Assembly (NCBI GenBank): GCA_003281635.1
Contig: QCBK01000008.1
Location: 1-62,570, forward strand
Reading direction: 5' to 3'
Origin: Prochlorococcus sp. AG-347-G22
GTDB lineage: Bacteria > Cyanobacteriota > Cyanobacteriia > PCC-6307 > Cyanobiaceae
DNA length: 62,570 nucleotides
In this document: positions 11,104-20,945 of the stretch, one piece after another
How the letters are laid out: the number at the start of each line of letters is the position of its first letter
How positions within the stretch are numbered: the first letter of the stretch is position 1
Made by a program: the position numbers and the translations under genes
The notes under the pieces: generated by a model
What the model was told of the DNA's origin: nothing
Seen by the model: the letters and a program-made list of their open reading frames with translations, nothing else
Databases searched by the model: none

Positions 11104-12258
11104 ATGAAAAATAAATTCAATTTTAAAATTGTTGGATCCGGTCCCACAGGTTTATTACTTTCAATTGCACTTTCAAAATTTGATTGCAATATTTTTTTAA
11201 CTGATTTATTAACAAAAGATAGATTAATTGAAAAAGATAAAACTTATGCAATTACTCACTCAACAAGAAAAATCTTATCTAAATTCAGACTTTGGGAAAA
11301 ATTAGAACCATTTTTATTTGGCTTTGACACCCTTTCAATTTCAGATAGCGTAACATCTGCTTTTACCAATTTATCTACGTCTGACTTAGATGATGATATA
11401 AGTTCTGCTGAAAATATTGGCTGGGTAGTTAGACATTCGGATCTCATGAACGTATTTTTTCAAGAGATTGATAATTATGAAAATATTTTTTTTATGACAC
11501 CAAAGAGATTGTTACGTAGAAAAATATTATTTGATTATCAATTCTTTTCAACAGGAGCAAACTCACTTGATAAAAAATTCTCAGATTTTGTTGATATAAG
11601 AAAATCATATGGTCAGTCTTGTTTAACTTTTAAAGTTTCTCTAAGAGGTCATTGTGAAAAGCGCGCTTATGAAATTTTTAGAAAAGAAGGACCCCTTGCA
11701 TTATTACCTTTAGAAAAAAACTTATATCAAGTGATTTGGACTTCCAGCACATTAAAGGCCACTGAAAGGTTAAATTCTGATAAGAATTTTTTAATGGATA
11801 ATTTATCAACTATTTTGCCGGATGAATTTAAGTTGGATCAAATAATTGGCGAATTTAATATTTTCCCTGTTTCATTATCTTTAAATTTACCAGTTTTAAA
11901 TTTTAAAAAATTAGTTTTTGTAGGAGATGCATTTCATACATTTCATCCGGTTGGTGGTCAGGGTCTAAATAGTTGTTGGCGAGATGTTAATACTATTTAT
12001 GATCTTTTAAATAAAAATACTCGTATTACTAAAATGCAATTGCTATTATTTAAATTTAAGTACTTTTCAAGCAGAGTTTTAGATATTACGGTTACCATTT
12101 TCATAACTGACACATTGATATCTATTTTTACTAATAGAAACTTTTTTTTATTCCCAATAAGGAAATTATCATTTGCACTTTTAAATAACTTTCTTTTTAT
12201 AAGAAAATTAGTCCTCAATCAAATGACTAAATCTCTCATTTACTCTAGTATTAAGTAA
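11104..12258 (+). CDS. FAD-dependent aromatic hydroxylase, UbiH/Coq6 family
   Basis: This is a class A flavoprotein monooxygenase of 384 residues. The FAD site is seen in IVGSGPTGLLLSIALSKF near the N-terminus and in VFVGDAFHTFHPVGGQGLN around residue 280, the usual GD motif. Between them lies the UbiH-type linker (AITHSTRKILSKFRLWEKL). The family hydroxylates quinone rings; cyanobacterial members may act in plastoquinone or related quinone metabolism, but the substrate is an inference. The tail after residue ~310 is lysine- and phenylalanine-rich and poorly conserved. It precedes the DUF2949 gene by 5 bases. Confidence 0.85.
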   Translation: MKNKFNFKIVGSGPTGLLLSIALSKFDCNIFLTDLLTKDRLIEKDKTYAITHSTRKILSKFRLWEKLEPFLFGFDTLSISDSVTSAFTNLSTSDLDDDISSAENIGWVVRHSDLMNVFFQEIDNYENIFFMTPKRLLRRKILFDYQFFSTGANSLDKKFSDFVDIRKSYGQSCLTFKVSLRGHCEKRAYEIFRKEGPLALLPLEKNLYQVIWTSSTLKATERLNSDKNFLMDNLSTILPDEFKLDQIIGEFNIFPVSLSLNLPVLNFKKLVFVGDAFHTFHPVGGQGLNSCWRDVNTIYDLLNKNTRITKMQLLLFKFKYFSSRVLDITVTIFITDTLISIFTNRNFFLFPIRKLSFALLNNFLFIRKLVLNQMTKSLIYSSIK

Positions 12259-12263
12259 AAATA

Positions 12264-12461
12264 ATGAATAATTATATATCTAATGAATTGATAATTTATT
12301 TATTTAATGTGGTCGGTTTAGAGGAGTCTTCTATTGAACTTGGTATAAAATTATCTTTAAAAAATAACACTCCATTACCAATTTTATTATGGAGTTACGG
12401 AATGCTAACTATAGAAGAACTTGATAAGTTATATTCATTTTTATTTCAAAAAATGGATTAA
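12264..12461 (+). CDS. DUF2949-like small protein
   Basis: A 65-residue protein with the pattern I recall for the cyanobacterial DUF2949 family: a short helix, a variable middle, then ILLWSYGMLTIEELDKLYSF, close to the LW-YG-(I/L/V)-T-EQLD signature. There is no membrane helix and the function is unknown. It is 5 bases downstream of the monooxygenase and probably in the same transcript. Confidence 0.75.
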   Translation: MNNYISNELIIYLFNVVGLEESSIELGIKLSLKNNTPLPILLWSYGMLTIEELDKLYSFLFQKMD

Positions 12462-12500
12462 TAATTCTGTTATAATTTTTCCATATTTTATTAAAGAACA

Positions 12501-13025
12501 ATTACAGTTTTAACTAGAGAAAATCAGGTATCAAGAAAATCTATAGAGAAGCTTGATTTATTATTATTAATACTAGAAACTATTGACTTAAATGGTATAC
12601 AGTCCCTTTACGCATTATCAAATAGACTTAATTTAAATAATTTACTGCCAAATAAAATTACTATCTGGAAATTAAGAAATAACAATCCATTGAGAAAATC
12701 TTTTGTAAAGAACAAAATTAGACCTAAGGAATTCGATGCCTTAATTAAAATTACAGTTGAAATGTCTAAATATTTATATCCTTATATCAGAGAGATACTG
12801 AAATCTAAAGAAGATATTAAAGAGAATTCAATTATTTGGAATGATTTTAATAAGAGATTTATTGAGTTGATTAAAGAGAGATTTAATGTAGATAGTATGA
12901 GAGTGCAAAAGCTTTTAAATCAAGCTGAAAATGATGAAATTATCATAAAATCTTTGCTTACTTTATCTTTTTGCATTTCAAATCAGGGTTTTCAAAAGTT
13001 GAAGAAATTTTTATACGATTTTTAA
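12501..13025 (+). CDS. DUF3038-like protein with non-canonical start
   Basis: The frame is open from 12495 (after TAA at 12492-12494), and the upstream part encodes conserved-looking sequence: EKLDLLLLILETIDLNG, then NKITIWKLRNNNPLRKS. This matches the pattern I recall for the cyanobacterial DUF3038 family, usually about 170-190 residues. The first ATG, GTG or TTG in frame is TTG at 12690, which would cut off this core. An ATT at 12501 would give 174 residues; I use it as the provisional start. The adjacent DUF4335 gene is the usual DUF3038 partner and starts 1 base after the stop. Function unknown. The gene is likely real; the start is uncertain. Confidence 0.65.
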   Translation: MTVLTRENQVSRKSIEKLDLLLLILETIDLNGIQSLYALSNRLNLNNLLPNKITIWKLRNNNPLRKSFVKNKIRPKEFDALIKITVEMSKYLYPYIREILKSKEDIKENSIIWNDFNKRFIELIKERFNVDSMRVQKLLNQAENDEIIIKSLLTLSFCISNQGFQKLKKFLYDF

Positions 13026-13026
13026 A

Positions 13027-13617
13027 ATGATACAAAATAAATTGTTATTTAATCAATCTTCAGTAAGCCTCGAAATAATCGGATTGCCAGATTATTCAAA
13101 TAATGAAAATAAAGATCAAATATCTATAATTTCACAATGGAAATTAACCATAGTTGATAAACCACTGATTGAAGGCAAAATTGAACATTTAGGGCCTATT
13201 ATGAATGCTTTCTATATTTATTCAAATCTTTTAATCAAAAACGAAGTCCCAATATATGAGTCTAAATTAATTGATATAAAAGCTGATAATCTCTACATAC
13301 ATAATATTGTTCTCAAGAGCTCAAAACCAAATGTAAAACCATTAAATATAAAGATTGGTAATACATCTTTGTCAGACACCATAAATTGTTTTGATCAGTT
13401 AAATGAATCATCAAAAGTAAGTATAAAGAAAAGCGTGGAATCGAATTACATTCCTAAAAAAGTAAGATTTGTTTTAAACAACAAAGTTAAATTTTTTGAT
13501 TTCATTATGCCTCCTTTTATTGCAATTTTTTCCCTAATTTTATTCTCCTCTTCTTTTATTTATTTTTATAATCCTCTTAAAGATAAAGAAAAAAATGAAC
13601 TAATAAATCCAGAATAA
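13027..13617 (+). CDS. DUF4335-like membrane-anchored protein
   Basis: 196 residues. The N-terminal ~120 residues form a soluble domain beginning LLFNQSSVSLEIIGLP, resembling cyanobacterial DUF4335, which normally sits directly after DUF3038 as it does here. A single strong membrane helix lies near residues 158-180 (PPFIAIFSLILFSSSFIYFY), followed by a short charged tail. The 1-base spacing from the upstream gene implies co-translation and probably a shared, still unknown, role. Confidence 0.72.
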   Translation: MIQNKLLFNQSSVSLEIIGLPDYSNNENKDQISIISQWKLTIVDKPLIEGKIEHLGPIMNAFYIYSNLLIKNEVPIYESKLIDIKADNLYIHNIVLKSSKPNVKPLNIKIGNTSLSDTINCFDQLNESSKVSIKKSVESNYIPKKVRFVLNNKVKFFDFIMPPFIAIFSLILFSSSFIYFYNPLKDKEKNELINPE

Positions 13618-13705
13618 TGAGCCATTAGCATCTTGAATACAAACACGATATTATAGGTTAATTTCTTTTAAGAGTAATTCAAATTTATTCATTGAACTTT
13701 GATGT

Positions 13706-14074
13706 ATGGCAGATTTAAACATCCCAAATTTGAATATTAAGTCTGATAAGTATATTTTTAAAAAAAAATTAAATTTAAGAAGAAAATCTAAAAGAAGACT
13801 ATTTACCGAATCTTTCTTTTTGTTTATTTTTAGTGTTTTATTAGTTTATGTAAATTATTTAATTCCTAATAAAAATTTGCTAATACAAAATCTTCCAACT
13901 GTATTGAATAAATCTTTTTTATTAATTATTGAGCTCTTTTCGTATCTCTACGAAATATTTTTAGTGGTTTTTATTTTTGTCTCTTTATTTGCAGCTCTGG
14001 TTTTAATGATAGGTTGTTTTTATAGATTGTTAAGAGTCTCTAAAAGAAAGTCAAAACAAATCATTTATAAATAA
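13706..14074 (+). CDS. small two-helix membrane protein, unknown
   Basis: 122 residues. A lysine/arginine-rich N-terminus (KKKLNLRRKSKRR) is followed by two membrane helices, around residues 38-54 and 85-112, and a basic tail (RVSKRKSKQ). The positive-inside rule puts both ends in the cytoplasm. I recognise no family. It faces the 14077-14238 gene, with only 2 bases between stop codons. Confidence 0.65.
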   Translation: MADLNIPNLNIKSDKYIFKKKLNLRRKSKRRLFTESFFLFIFSVLLVYVNYLIPNKNLLIQNLPTVLNKSFLLIIELFSYLYEIFLVVFIFVSLFAALVLMIGCFYRLLRVSKRKSKQIIYK

Positions 14075-14076
14075 TT

Positions 14077-14238
14077 TCAAATAGGCTGCATTAGTCCACC
14101 ACTTCCTGAATCTGAATCATCATCATCATTTTCTGTTTCAACTCCAAATAATGCATATATACCAAGTACAATTGATGAAAGAATAATTGATAAGGGTAAA
14201 ATCGAAGATTGTATTCCCACGTCTATATATTCACCCAT
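14077..14238 (-). CDS. small single-helix protein with acidic tail
   Basis: I start this at ATG 14236-14238, giving 53 residues: a short N-terminus (MGEYIDVGIQ), one membrane helix (LPLSIILSSIVLGIYALFGV) and the acidic, Gly-rich tail DDDDSDSGSGGLMQPI. A longer frame starting at 14277 would add 13 basic, hydrophobic residues that look unlike the rest. Small proteins of this layout are common in picocyanobacterial thylakoids, but no function can be assigned. Confidence 0.65.
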   Translation of the reverse strand: MGEYIDVGIQSSILPLSIILSSIVLGIYALFGVETENDDDDSDSGSGGLMQPI

Positions 14239-14312
14239 AAAAATAAAATAAATTTTTATAAACCTAACCGAAATCAAACTATTTCGCGGATTTTAAATAA
14301 TTATTTAATAAT

Positions 14313-17300
14313 TTATCCTTTTTTAATAAAAAGTTCTTTATCGAAATTATCTATTTCTCTTTCAAAAGAACCGAACCACAACATTAGTTGATCAATTTGA
14401 TTTTGAATTTCAGTTGCACCTAAACCCCTTATTGTGATAGTAGATAATTGTTCGCCTTCATTAAAATTAAATTTATTTTGAACACTACTTGCCAAAGAAT
14501 TTTTAAGCATTTTAAAAGTAGAATTTTTTAATTTTGTCTCTATCAAGATGTTTGGCTTTTTGAGCTTTATCTTATTAAAACCACATTTTTTAGCTAGTAA
14601 TTTTAGTCTCATTATCATAATTAGGGACTCAACAGGTTTAGGTAAGTTTCCATATCTATTTACCCAGTCTGTAGCTAATTCAGTTAATTCGTCATTATTT
14701 GAACATTCAGTAGCAGATTTGTAAGCCTCAAGCTTCTCTTCTCTGTTTAATATCCATGTTGCAGGTATAAATGCATTTATTGGCAGATCAATTTGAGTGT
14801 CGTTAACTTCAGGTATTTCTTGCCCGCTGATTTCTGAAATAGCCTCATGGAGCATTTCTATATATAAATCATATCCAATAGCATTAACCTTTCCACTTTG
14901 TTCTTCTCCTAGTAAACTACCAACACCTCTTATTTCCATATCTTTCATTGCAAGTTGGTATCCACTACCTAGTTCTGAAAAGTCTTTTATCGCTTTTAAT
15001 CTTTGTTTTGCAGCGTCATTAATTTTATTTATATTTGGATAAAATAACCAAGCATGTGCTTGTACACCGCTTCTACCAACTCTTCCTCTAAGTTGATAAA
15101 GTTGTGAAAGGCCAAATTTGTGAGAATCTTCAATAATGATTGTATTTACTTTAGGGATGTCTAATCCACTTTCAATTATCGTTGTGCATATCATTAGATT
15201 TACTTCTCCATTATTAAAAGCAATCATTGCATTTTCTAGCTCTGTTTCGTTCATTTGCCCATGAGCAATAATAAATTTTAAGCTGGGGAACATATTTTTT
15301 AATTTGTTTACAGCTTGATCTATATCAGAAATTCTTGGAAGAACATAAAAAATTTGGCCTCCTCTATCAAGTTCTTGATTAATTGCAGTTCTTATAACAT
15401 CCATATCTATTTCAGATAAATATGTTTTTATTGATCTTCTTGATGGTGGAGGAGTATTTAGTAAGCTCATTTGTCTTAGTCCAGATAAGCTCATATAAAG
15501 AGTTCTTGGAATTGGAGTTGCCGAGAGAGTTAAAACGTCTATGTTGGTTTTGATTTTTTTTATTTTCTCCTTTTGCCTTACTCCAAATCTTTGTTCTTCA
15601 TCAATAACTAGTAGTCCTAAGTTTTTAATTTCTATTTCTTTTCCTAAAATTTGGTGCGTTGCGACAACTAAATCAATTTTGTTATTTTTCAAACCTGCAT
15701 AGATTTCCTTTCTTTCATTAACGGTTTTGAATCTATTGAGTAATGATACTTTTATTGGGTAAGGTGAAAATCTATTATTTATTGTTCTCCAATGTTGCTG
15801 AGCAAGGATTGTTGTGGGTGCTAGTAATATTACCTGTTTGCCTGATGTAATAGCCTTAAAAATAGCCCGAACAGCTACTTCTGTTTTGCCAAATCCTACA
15901 TCTCCACAAACTAGCCTATCCATTGGCTTATCGCTTTCCATATCAGATTTTATTTCTTCTACAGCAGTAATTTGATCAGGTGTTGGTTTATAAGGGAATG
16001 ATTCCTCTAATTCATCTTGCCAAGGACCATCTTCTGGGTAGATGTAACCCTTTAATTTTTCTCTCTTTGCATAAAGTTTTAATATATCGACAGCAACTTT
16101 TTTGATTTGTTTCTTATTTTTTTCTTTTATTTTTTCCCATTCTGTCCCTCCTAATTTATTTATTTTCGGTTTTATTTTTCCGCTTGATCTATATCTGTTA
16201 ACACTACCAAGTTGATCAGCGGCAACACTTATCTTCCCATCTTGATACTGAATGACTAAATAATCTCTTGAATCTCCAGTTATATTTATTTTTTCTATTT
16301 TTAAAAATTTTCCTATTCCATGATTTTTATGAACTATAAAATCACCGGGACTAATCTTATTTACATTTATATTTGAATTGACACTTCTTTTTTTTCTTCT
16401 TATGAATACATTATTAAAAAGAGATTGTTGTGAAAATAATTCTTTATCTGTTATTAGGACAACTTTCCATATCGGAAGATAAAACCCCTCTATTTCGTAA
16501 TTGTTTTTATTTTTTAAAATCAGAGGAGTTGAATTATTAATTGACTTAAATGCTTCATCAATATCACTAGGATTGTTTAAGAAGTTTGCATTACATTCGT
16601 GCTCAAAAAGTAAAGTCCTAGTTCTCAATGGTTGTGCTGATAATATCCATACTTTTTCATTATTTTTTATATTTTTGTTTATATCATTGGATAATTTCCC
16701 TACATTTTTAGAGTATGAATTTAATCTTTTATCGTTTAACAAAAATCTATTGTCAATATTGATTTTAGATTCAAATTCATAAAATTTTATTAAATTAAAA
16801 TTTCTTAGTGAAATTAATATTTCGTCAAACTTTAAATGCAAATTAGGTTTTGCTTCCAATTTAATATCATTATTTTTAAGGTTCTCATTTAATTCATTCG
16901 TAGAATTATCAAAATTACTTTCTGAATCTAGATACCAATTATTTGCAAATTTTTTACAATCTTCTAATTCATCAATTACAAGAATTGTTTCACTATTTAT
17001 GAAATCTATTATGTTTGATGGTTCTTCTTCAATTATTCCTAAATAACGATCAAGATTGTTTTTATTTATATCTTCTGAATTAAAAAGATTGTTCCTAGAT
17101 AAATTATTTAACTTATCTTTTATTAGCAAATCAAATCCAGACTGTATTATTTCAATATTATTTATACTTTCTAATGTTTTCTGTGTATGGGGATCATATT
17201 CTCTTATTTTCTCAATAACATTATCAAAAAATTCTAATCTTATAGGAAACTCATTATTGACAGGATAAATATCTATTATTTCCCCTCTCCTACTCCAGAA

Positions 17301-17825
17301 ACCTTCTGTTGAAGTTACATTATCCTTCGTATAACCCAGCAAAGTAAGTTTATTTGCTAATTCTTGAATCTCGATTTGAACACCTTTTTGCAAATCTAAC
17401 TTGTTTTCAATAAGCAGGTTTTTATTTATTAGATGAGGTTGTAGTGATCTCTCAGTTGATATAACAATATTAAGTTCATTTTTCTCTTTTTTTATTAATT
17501 TGGATAAAACAGTAAGCTGACTAAATTCAATCTCTTTGGATTTGTTAATTGATGAGTATGGCAGATGTTCTGTTGGAGGATAATATAAAACTTCTTTATC
17601 ATTTATACTTTCAAAATAACCAATCCATTTGTAGGCAATTTCTACATTAGGACAAATTAATAATATATTTTTTTTTTCTTTTTTTGCGATGCTATCTAAT
17701 ATTATTGATTTTGCATATCTACTTGACCCAACAATATTTAATTCATTATTTTTTGAAATTCTTTTTATTAACTCAGAAGTAATTTGTGAGTTCGAAATAT
17801 AATCAACTAAAGTATTTAAACTCAT
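14313..17825 (-). CDS. mfd: transcription-repair coupling factor
   Basis: Mfd removes RNA polymerase stalled at DNA lesions and recruits UvrA; uvrC of the same pathway is at 59-61 kb. The 1170-residue protein has the UvrB-like N-terminal module, the RNA-polymerase-interacting domain (SPGDFIVHKNHGIGKFLKIE), the translocase with Walker A GDVGFGKTEVAVRA and DEEQ box DEEQRFGVRQKEK, the second RecA-like domain with QLRGRVGRSG, and the C-terminal TRCF domain. All helicase motifs appear intact. The start is ATG, 74 bases from the divergent TerC gene. Confidence 0.97.
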   Translation of the reverse strand: MSLNTLVDYISNSQITSELIKRISKNNELNIVGSSRYAKSIILDSIAKKEKKNILLICPNVEIAYKWIGYFESINDKEVLYYPPTEHLPYSSINKSKEIEFSQLTVLSKLIKKEKNELNIVISTERSLQPHLINKNLLIENKLDLQKGVQIEIQELANKLTLLGYTKDNVTSTEGFWSRRGEIIDIYPVNNEFPIRLEFFDNVIEKIREYDPHTQKTLESINNIEIIQSGFDLLIKDKLNNLSRNNLFNSEDINKNNLDRYLGIIEEEPSNIIDFINSETILVIDELEDCKKFANNWYLDSESNFDNSTNELNENLKNNDIKLEAKPNLHLKFDEILISLRNFNLIKFYEFESKINIDNRFLLNDKRLNSYSKNVGKLSNDINKNIKNNEKVWILSAQPLRTRTLLFEHECNANFLNNPSDIDEAFKSINNSTPLILKNKNNYEIEGFYLPIWKVVLITDKELFSQQSLFNNVFIRRKKRSVNSNINVNKISPGDFIVHKNHGIGKFLKIEKINITGDSRDYLVIQYQDGKISVAADQLGSVNRYRSSGKIKPKINKLGGTEWEKIKEKNKKQIKKVAVDILKLYAKREKLKGYIYPEDGPWQDELEESFPYKPTPDQITAVEEIKSDMESDKPMDRLVCGDVGFGKTEVAVRAIFKAITSGKQVILLAPTTILAQQHWRTINNRFSPYPIKVSLLNRFKTVNERKEIYAGLKNNKIDLVVATHQILGKEIEIKNLGLLVIDEEQRFGVRQKEKIKKIKTNIDVLTLSATPIPRTLYMSLSGLRQMSLLNTPPPSRRSIKTYLSEIDMDVIRTAINQELDRGGQIFYVLPRISDIDQAVNKLKNMFPSLKFIIAHGQMNETELENAMIAFNNGEVNLMICTTIIESGLDIPKVNTIIIEDSHKFGLSQLYQLRGRVGRSGVQAHAWLFYPNINKINDAAKQRLKAIKDFSELGSGYQLAMKDMEIRGVGSLLGEEQSGKVNAIGYDLYIEMLHEAISEISGQEIPEVNDTQIDLPINAFIPATWILNREEKLEAYKSATECSNNDELTELATDWVNRYGNLPKPVESLIMIMRLKLLAKKCGFNKIKLKKPNILIETKLKNSTFKMLKNSLASSVQNKFNFNEGEQLSTITIRGLGATEIQNQIDQLMLWFGSFEREIDNFDKELFIKKG

Positions 17826-17899
17826 TTATAGCTATCAATCTTGATTACAAATAACCGATACATTATATTAGATTTTATACTGATTGTGAATAATATTTA

Positions 17900-18610
17900 A
17901 TGGATTCAGCCGCAATAAATTCATTTATACCCACACTAGATCAGGTAGACAGTTGGTACGAAATCTTTACACTTTTACCAATATTAATTGCTCTAGAATT
18001 ATTATTATCGGCAGATAATGCTGTAGCACTAGCTTCTCTTACTAAATCCCTCGATAGTTCAGAATTAAGGTCAAAAGCCTTAAATATTGGTATAACAATA
18101 TCTTTATTATTTAGAATTATTCTAATCATATTATCTAAGGTTCTTCTAAAGTTTATTTTCATTAGAGTGTTTGCTGGTTTTTATTTAATATATTTATTCT
18201 TCTCTAATGTTTTTTTTAATTCAGATGTAGAAAACGCTGAAAATGGTACAGACAAAAATAAAAATAATTTTAGGTTTTTAAGGGTTGTAGCGCTTCTTTC
18301 AATTACTGATTTTGCTTTTTCAATAGACAGTATCACTACTGCAGTAGCTATTAGTGATCAATACATATTAATTATATTTGGAGCAGTGATTGGAGTATTA
18401 GCCTTAAGATTTACATCGGGGATTTTTCTAAAACTTCTGGATATATTTTCAAGATTAGAAACAGCCGGTTACGTAGCAATTTTGATTGTTGGGATTAAAC
18501 TTTTACTAAATACGTTGATTAAAGAGTCTATTCTTCCAGACTATTATTTTTATATATTGATTCTTTTTGCTTTCATTTGGGGATTCTCTAAAAAAGAATC
18601 TAAAACTTAA
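17900..18610 (+). CDS. TerC-family integral membrane protein
   Basis: 236 residues with about seven membrane helices. Family marks are the acidic motif LELLLSADNAVALASL and the repeat ITDFAFSIDSITTAVAIS, with conserved Asp residues within membrane segments. TerC proteins relate to metal ion (Mn) efflux in bacteria and thylakoid membrane protein assembly in plants; either role is plausible beside the photosynthesis genes here. Its last 4 bases overlap the convergent fmt stop. Confidence 0.88.
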   Translation: MDSAAINSFIPTLDQVDSWYEIFTLLPILIALELLLSADNAVALASLTKSLDSSELRSKALNIGITISLLFRIILIILSKVLLKFIFIRVFAGFYLIYLFFSNVFFNSDVENAENGTDKNKNNFRFLRVVALLSITDFAFSIDSITTAVAISDQYILIIFGAVIGVLALRFTSGIFLKLLDIFSRLETAGYVAILIVGIKLLLNTLIKESILPDYYFYILILFAFIWGFSKKESKT

Positions 18611-19593
18611 TCTGAGAAATATTCACCTACTGTTGGCTTTAACTGTTGTATCAATTGCTTTTTACTAGAAATGTTTTTGCCTTCAAGTTTTGCTTCTAAC
18701 AAAATAATCGGATCAGTTTTAGTTGAAATTATTATTCCTTCATTTTCTATTACAGCAAGAATAATACCTGGTCTTGAATAATTGCTCGTGAAATGTTTTT
18801 TTTTATTTTTAATTTCATCACTACTCAAAACTTTGATTTTAAGTATTTTTAGGTTCTTACCTCCAAAAGTTGTATTTGCTCGTGGGTATAATCCTTTAAT
18901 TTTTTGAGAAATTTTAATTGCCTCATTACTCCAATCAACTCTGAAGTCTGATTTTTCAATCATTCTTGCGTAAGTAATTTCTCTCCTAAGGGTATTTTGT
19001 TTTGTTAATTGCGCATTAGTATTTTTATATATTTTTTTTTCGAGTATTGATGTGGCATTTAATAATAATTTTGCAGATAAAATACTAAGTTTTTCTGATA
19101 GTGTATTAAAATTATCGTCAATCTCTATTTTAATTTTTTCTTCCAATAATAAGTCGCCAGTATCTAGTCCCTCATTCATTTTCATAATTCCTACCCCAGT
19201 AAATTCATCGCCTTTTAGTAGGGACCATTGGATTGGAGCTGCACCACGCCATCTTGGAAGTAATGAAGCATGTGCGTTCCAACATCCAAATTTTGGGATT
19301 TCCAATATCTCTTTGGGTAATATTTTCCCGTAAGCTATAACAATAAATAAATCACAAGATAGTGATTTAAGTTCATTTATAAAATGTATATTGTCCCTAA
19401 TTTTTGCTGGAGTATAAATCTTTATTGATTCTTGCTCTGCAAAGCTTTTAACAGGTGAGGACATTAATTTATTTCCCCTAGATCTTTTCTTATCGGGTTG
19501 GCTAACTACTCCAATTACCTCATGCTTAGATTTAATAAAAATATCAAGGCTGGCAATTGAATATTCAGGTGTTCCCCAGAATATAATTCTCAC
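18607..19593 (-). CDS. fmt: methionyl-tRNA formyltransferase
   Basis: It formylates initiator Met-tRNA with 10-formyl-THF for translation start. The 328-residue enzyme shows IIFWGTPEYSIASLD at the N-terminus, the catalytic Asn-His region GCWNAHASLLPRWRGAAPIQ, and GVGIMKMNEGLDTGDLL with the conserved Asp, followed by the C-terminal OB-like domain. The start codon overlaps the stop of the TldE gene by 4 bases, so translation is probably coupled. Confidence 0.96.
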   Translation of the reverse strand: MRIIFWGTPEYSIASLDIFIKSKHEVIGVVSQPDKKRSRGNKLMSSPVKSFAEQESIKIYTPAKIRDNIHFINELKSLSCDLFIVIAYGKILPKEILEIPKFGCWNAHASLLPRWRGAAPIQWSLLKGDEFTGVGIMKMNEGLDTGDLLLEEKIKIEIDDNFNTLSEKLSILSAKLLLNATSILEKKIYKNTNAQLTKQNTLRREITYARMIEKSDFRVDWSNEAIKISQKIKGLYPRANTTFGGKNLKILKIKVLSSDEIKNKKKHFTSNYSRPGIILAVIENEGIIISTKTDPIILLEAKLEGKNISSKKQLIQQLKPTVGEYFSD

Positions 19594-20942
19594 GCGTCAC
19601 CAGTTATTGATAATTCATCTACCCATATATGTGGAGAAATTCCACTTGTTGTTACTTCCTGGTTTGATTCAATATTTACTATATTTTTCAAAAGATATTT
19701 GATATCCCCTGCTACTGTTGCAGATTCTATTGAGATTTTTTTACCGTTTTTATAAAGCCATCCATCAAATGGAAGAGAGAATGAACCTTGACTTGCTCTC
19801 ACACCTGCATGGATTGCATTTAATTCTTCAATATAAACAAATTCCCCCTCATAAGTAGAATGATCTAATGATGTTTTGAGATCAAAGTTTTCCTCTGATT
19901 TCTCAACTACTATCCAATCAGGAGATACTGAGACTTTTGAACCTAGTCCAGCGTGGCCTGTGGGGATTGTTTTAAATATTCTTGCAGTAGATTCAGAATG
20001 TAAAAAATTTTCAAGTCTCCCTTTGTTAATTAAACATAGTCTTTTGGTGGGAGTTCCCTCTCCATCAAATGGAGATGAAGAAATATTCTTTTCGTGAAGA
20101 CCATCATCATAAATATTAAGTGCTTCTGTAGATAATTTCTCTCCAATAGAATTTTTATTAGATAAGCTAACTCCATCTAAAATGCTTCTAGCATTAAACA
20201 TTGAACTAAAAGCATTAATGATCGTTAAAAAAGAATCTGGGGAAAAACATATTAAATATTTATCAGTTTTAATAAATGAATAATTTAAATGAGAAATTGT
20301 TTTATTAGAAGCGTCTTTAATACAAGACTCTATATCTATATCTTCAACTCCATATCCAAGTTTTACAGAACCTGAGCTACGAGGTTTCTTATTTTTTTCT
20401 TCTGCTCTTGCATATAAATAAAGTGCAGCTTGACTTTTGATAAAACTCCTGAAGGCACCATCACTATTTGCATATACTCTCTCATAAAAACTCTCAGATA
20501 GACCATTATACGGAACGGATTTTATGGATTCATGGCTTTCTAATAGTTTTACCTCTGCTTCTCTTAAAAGCGTAAGTAATTTTTTTATTCCAACAGGATT
20601 TCTTTTTTTTGAGTCTTTAACTTCAATCGGATCCTTGGCTAGTGGTGAGAAATCTGTTCTTTCATTCTTGTTGCCAAAATCAGATGCGATACTTGCTTGA
20701 TTAAGAGCTTTTTTAATACCAGATTTACTGATATCACTAGTTGTTGTAATACCAACTAAATTAGATTCGTTCCAAACTCTAATAGTTAAAATTTGCTTTT
20801 GTGATGCCTTAAGTTGTTTAGCCTCACCCTTATCTACTTGCACAGAATAATCATTAGAAAAACTTGCACCATAATCCCATTTTTTAAGATTCAGAGAATC
20901 TGCAGCTTCAGAGATTTGAGTTGTTATTTCTTTTGAATTCAT
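19590..20942 (-). CDS. pmbA: TldE/PmbA-type subunit of the TldD/TldE protease
   Basis: 450 residues. TldE (PmbA) is the partner without a zinc site in the TldD/TldE heterodimer, which degrades or matures unfolded and modified peptides. The protein has the family core (KWDYGASFSNDYSVQVDKGE, then SSSPFDGEGTPTKRLCLINKG) and no HExxxH motif, as expected for the E subunit. The tldD gene ends 3 bases upstream, confirming the pair. In enterobacteria the complex cuts microcin and CcdA; some Prochlorococcus make lanthipeptides, but no peptide cluster is in this window. Confidence 0.9.
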   Translation of the reverse strand: MNSKEITTQISEAADSLNLKKWDYGASFSNDYSVQVDKGEAKQLKASQKQILTIRVWNESNLVGITTTSDISKSGIKKALNQASIASDFGNKNERTDFSPLAKDPIEVKDSKKRNPVGIKKLLTLLREAEVKLLESHESIKSVPYNGLSESFYERVYANSDGAFRSFIKSQAALYLYARAEEKNKKPRSSGSVKLGYGVEDIDIESCIKDASNKTISHLNYSFIKTDKYLICFSPDSFLTIINAFSSMFNARSILDGVSLSNKNSIGEKLSTEALNIYDDGLHEKNISSSPFDGEGTPTKRLCLINKGRLENFLHSESTARIFKTIPTGHAGLGSKVSVSPDWIVVEKSEENFDLKTSLDHSTYEGEFVYIEELNAIHAGVRASQGSFSLPFDGWLYKNGKKISIESATVAGDIKYLLKNIVNIESNQEVTTSGISPHIWVDELSITGDA

Positions 20943-20945
20943 ATC

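Noticed and set aside
14239..14277. Longer N-terminus for the small acidic-tail protein
   Set aside because: The added 13 residues are basic and hydrophobic and precede a better start, MGEYIDV; I used the shorter form.
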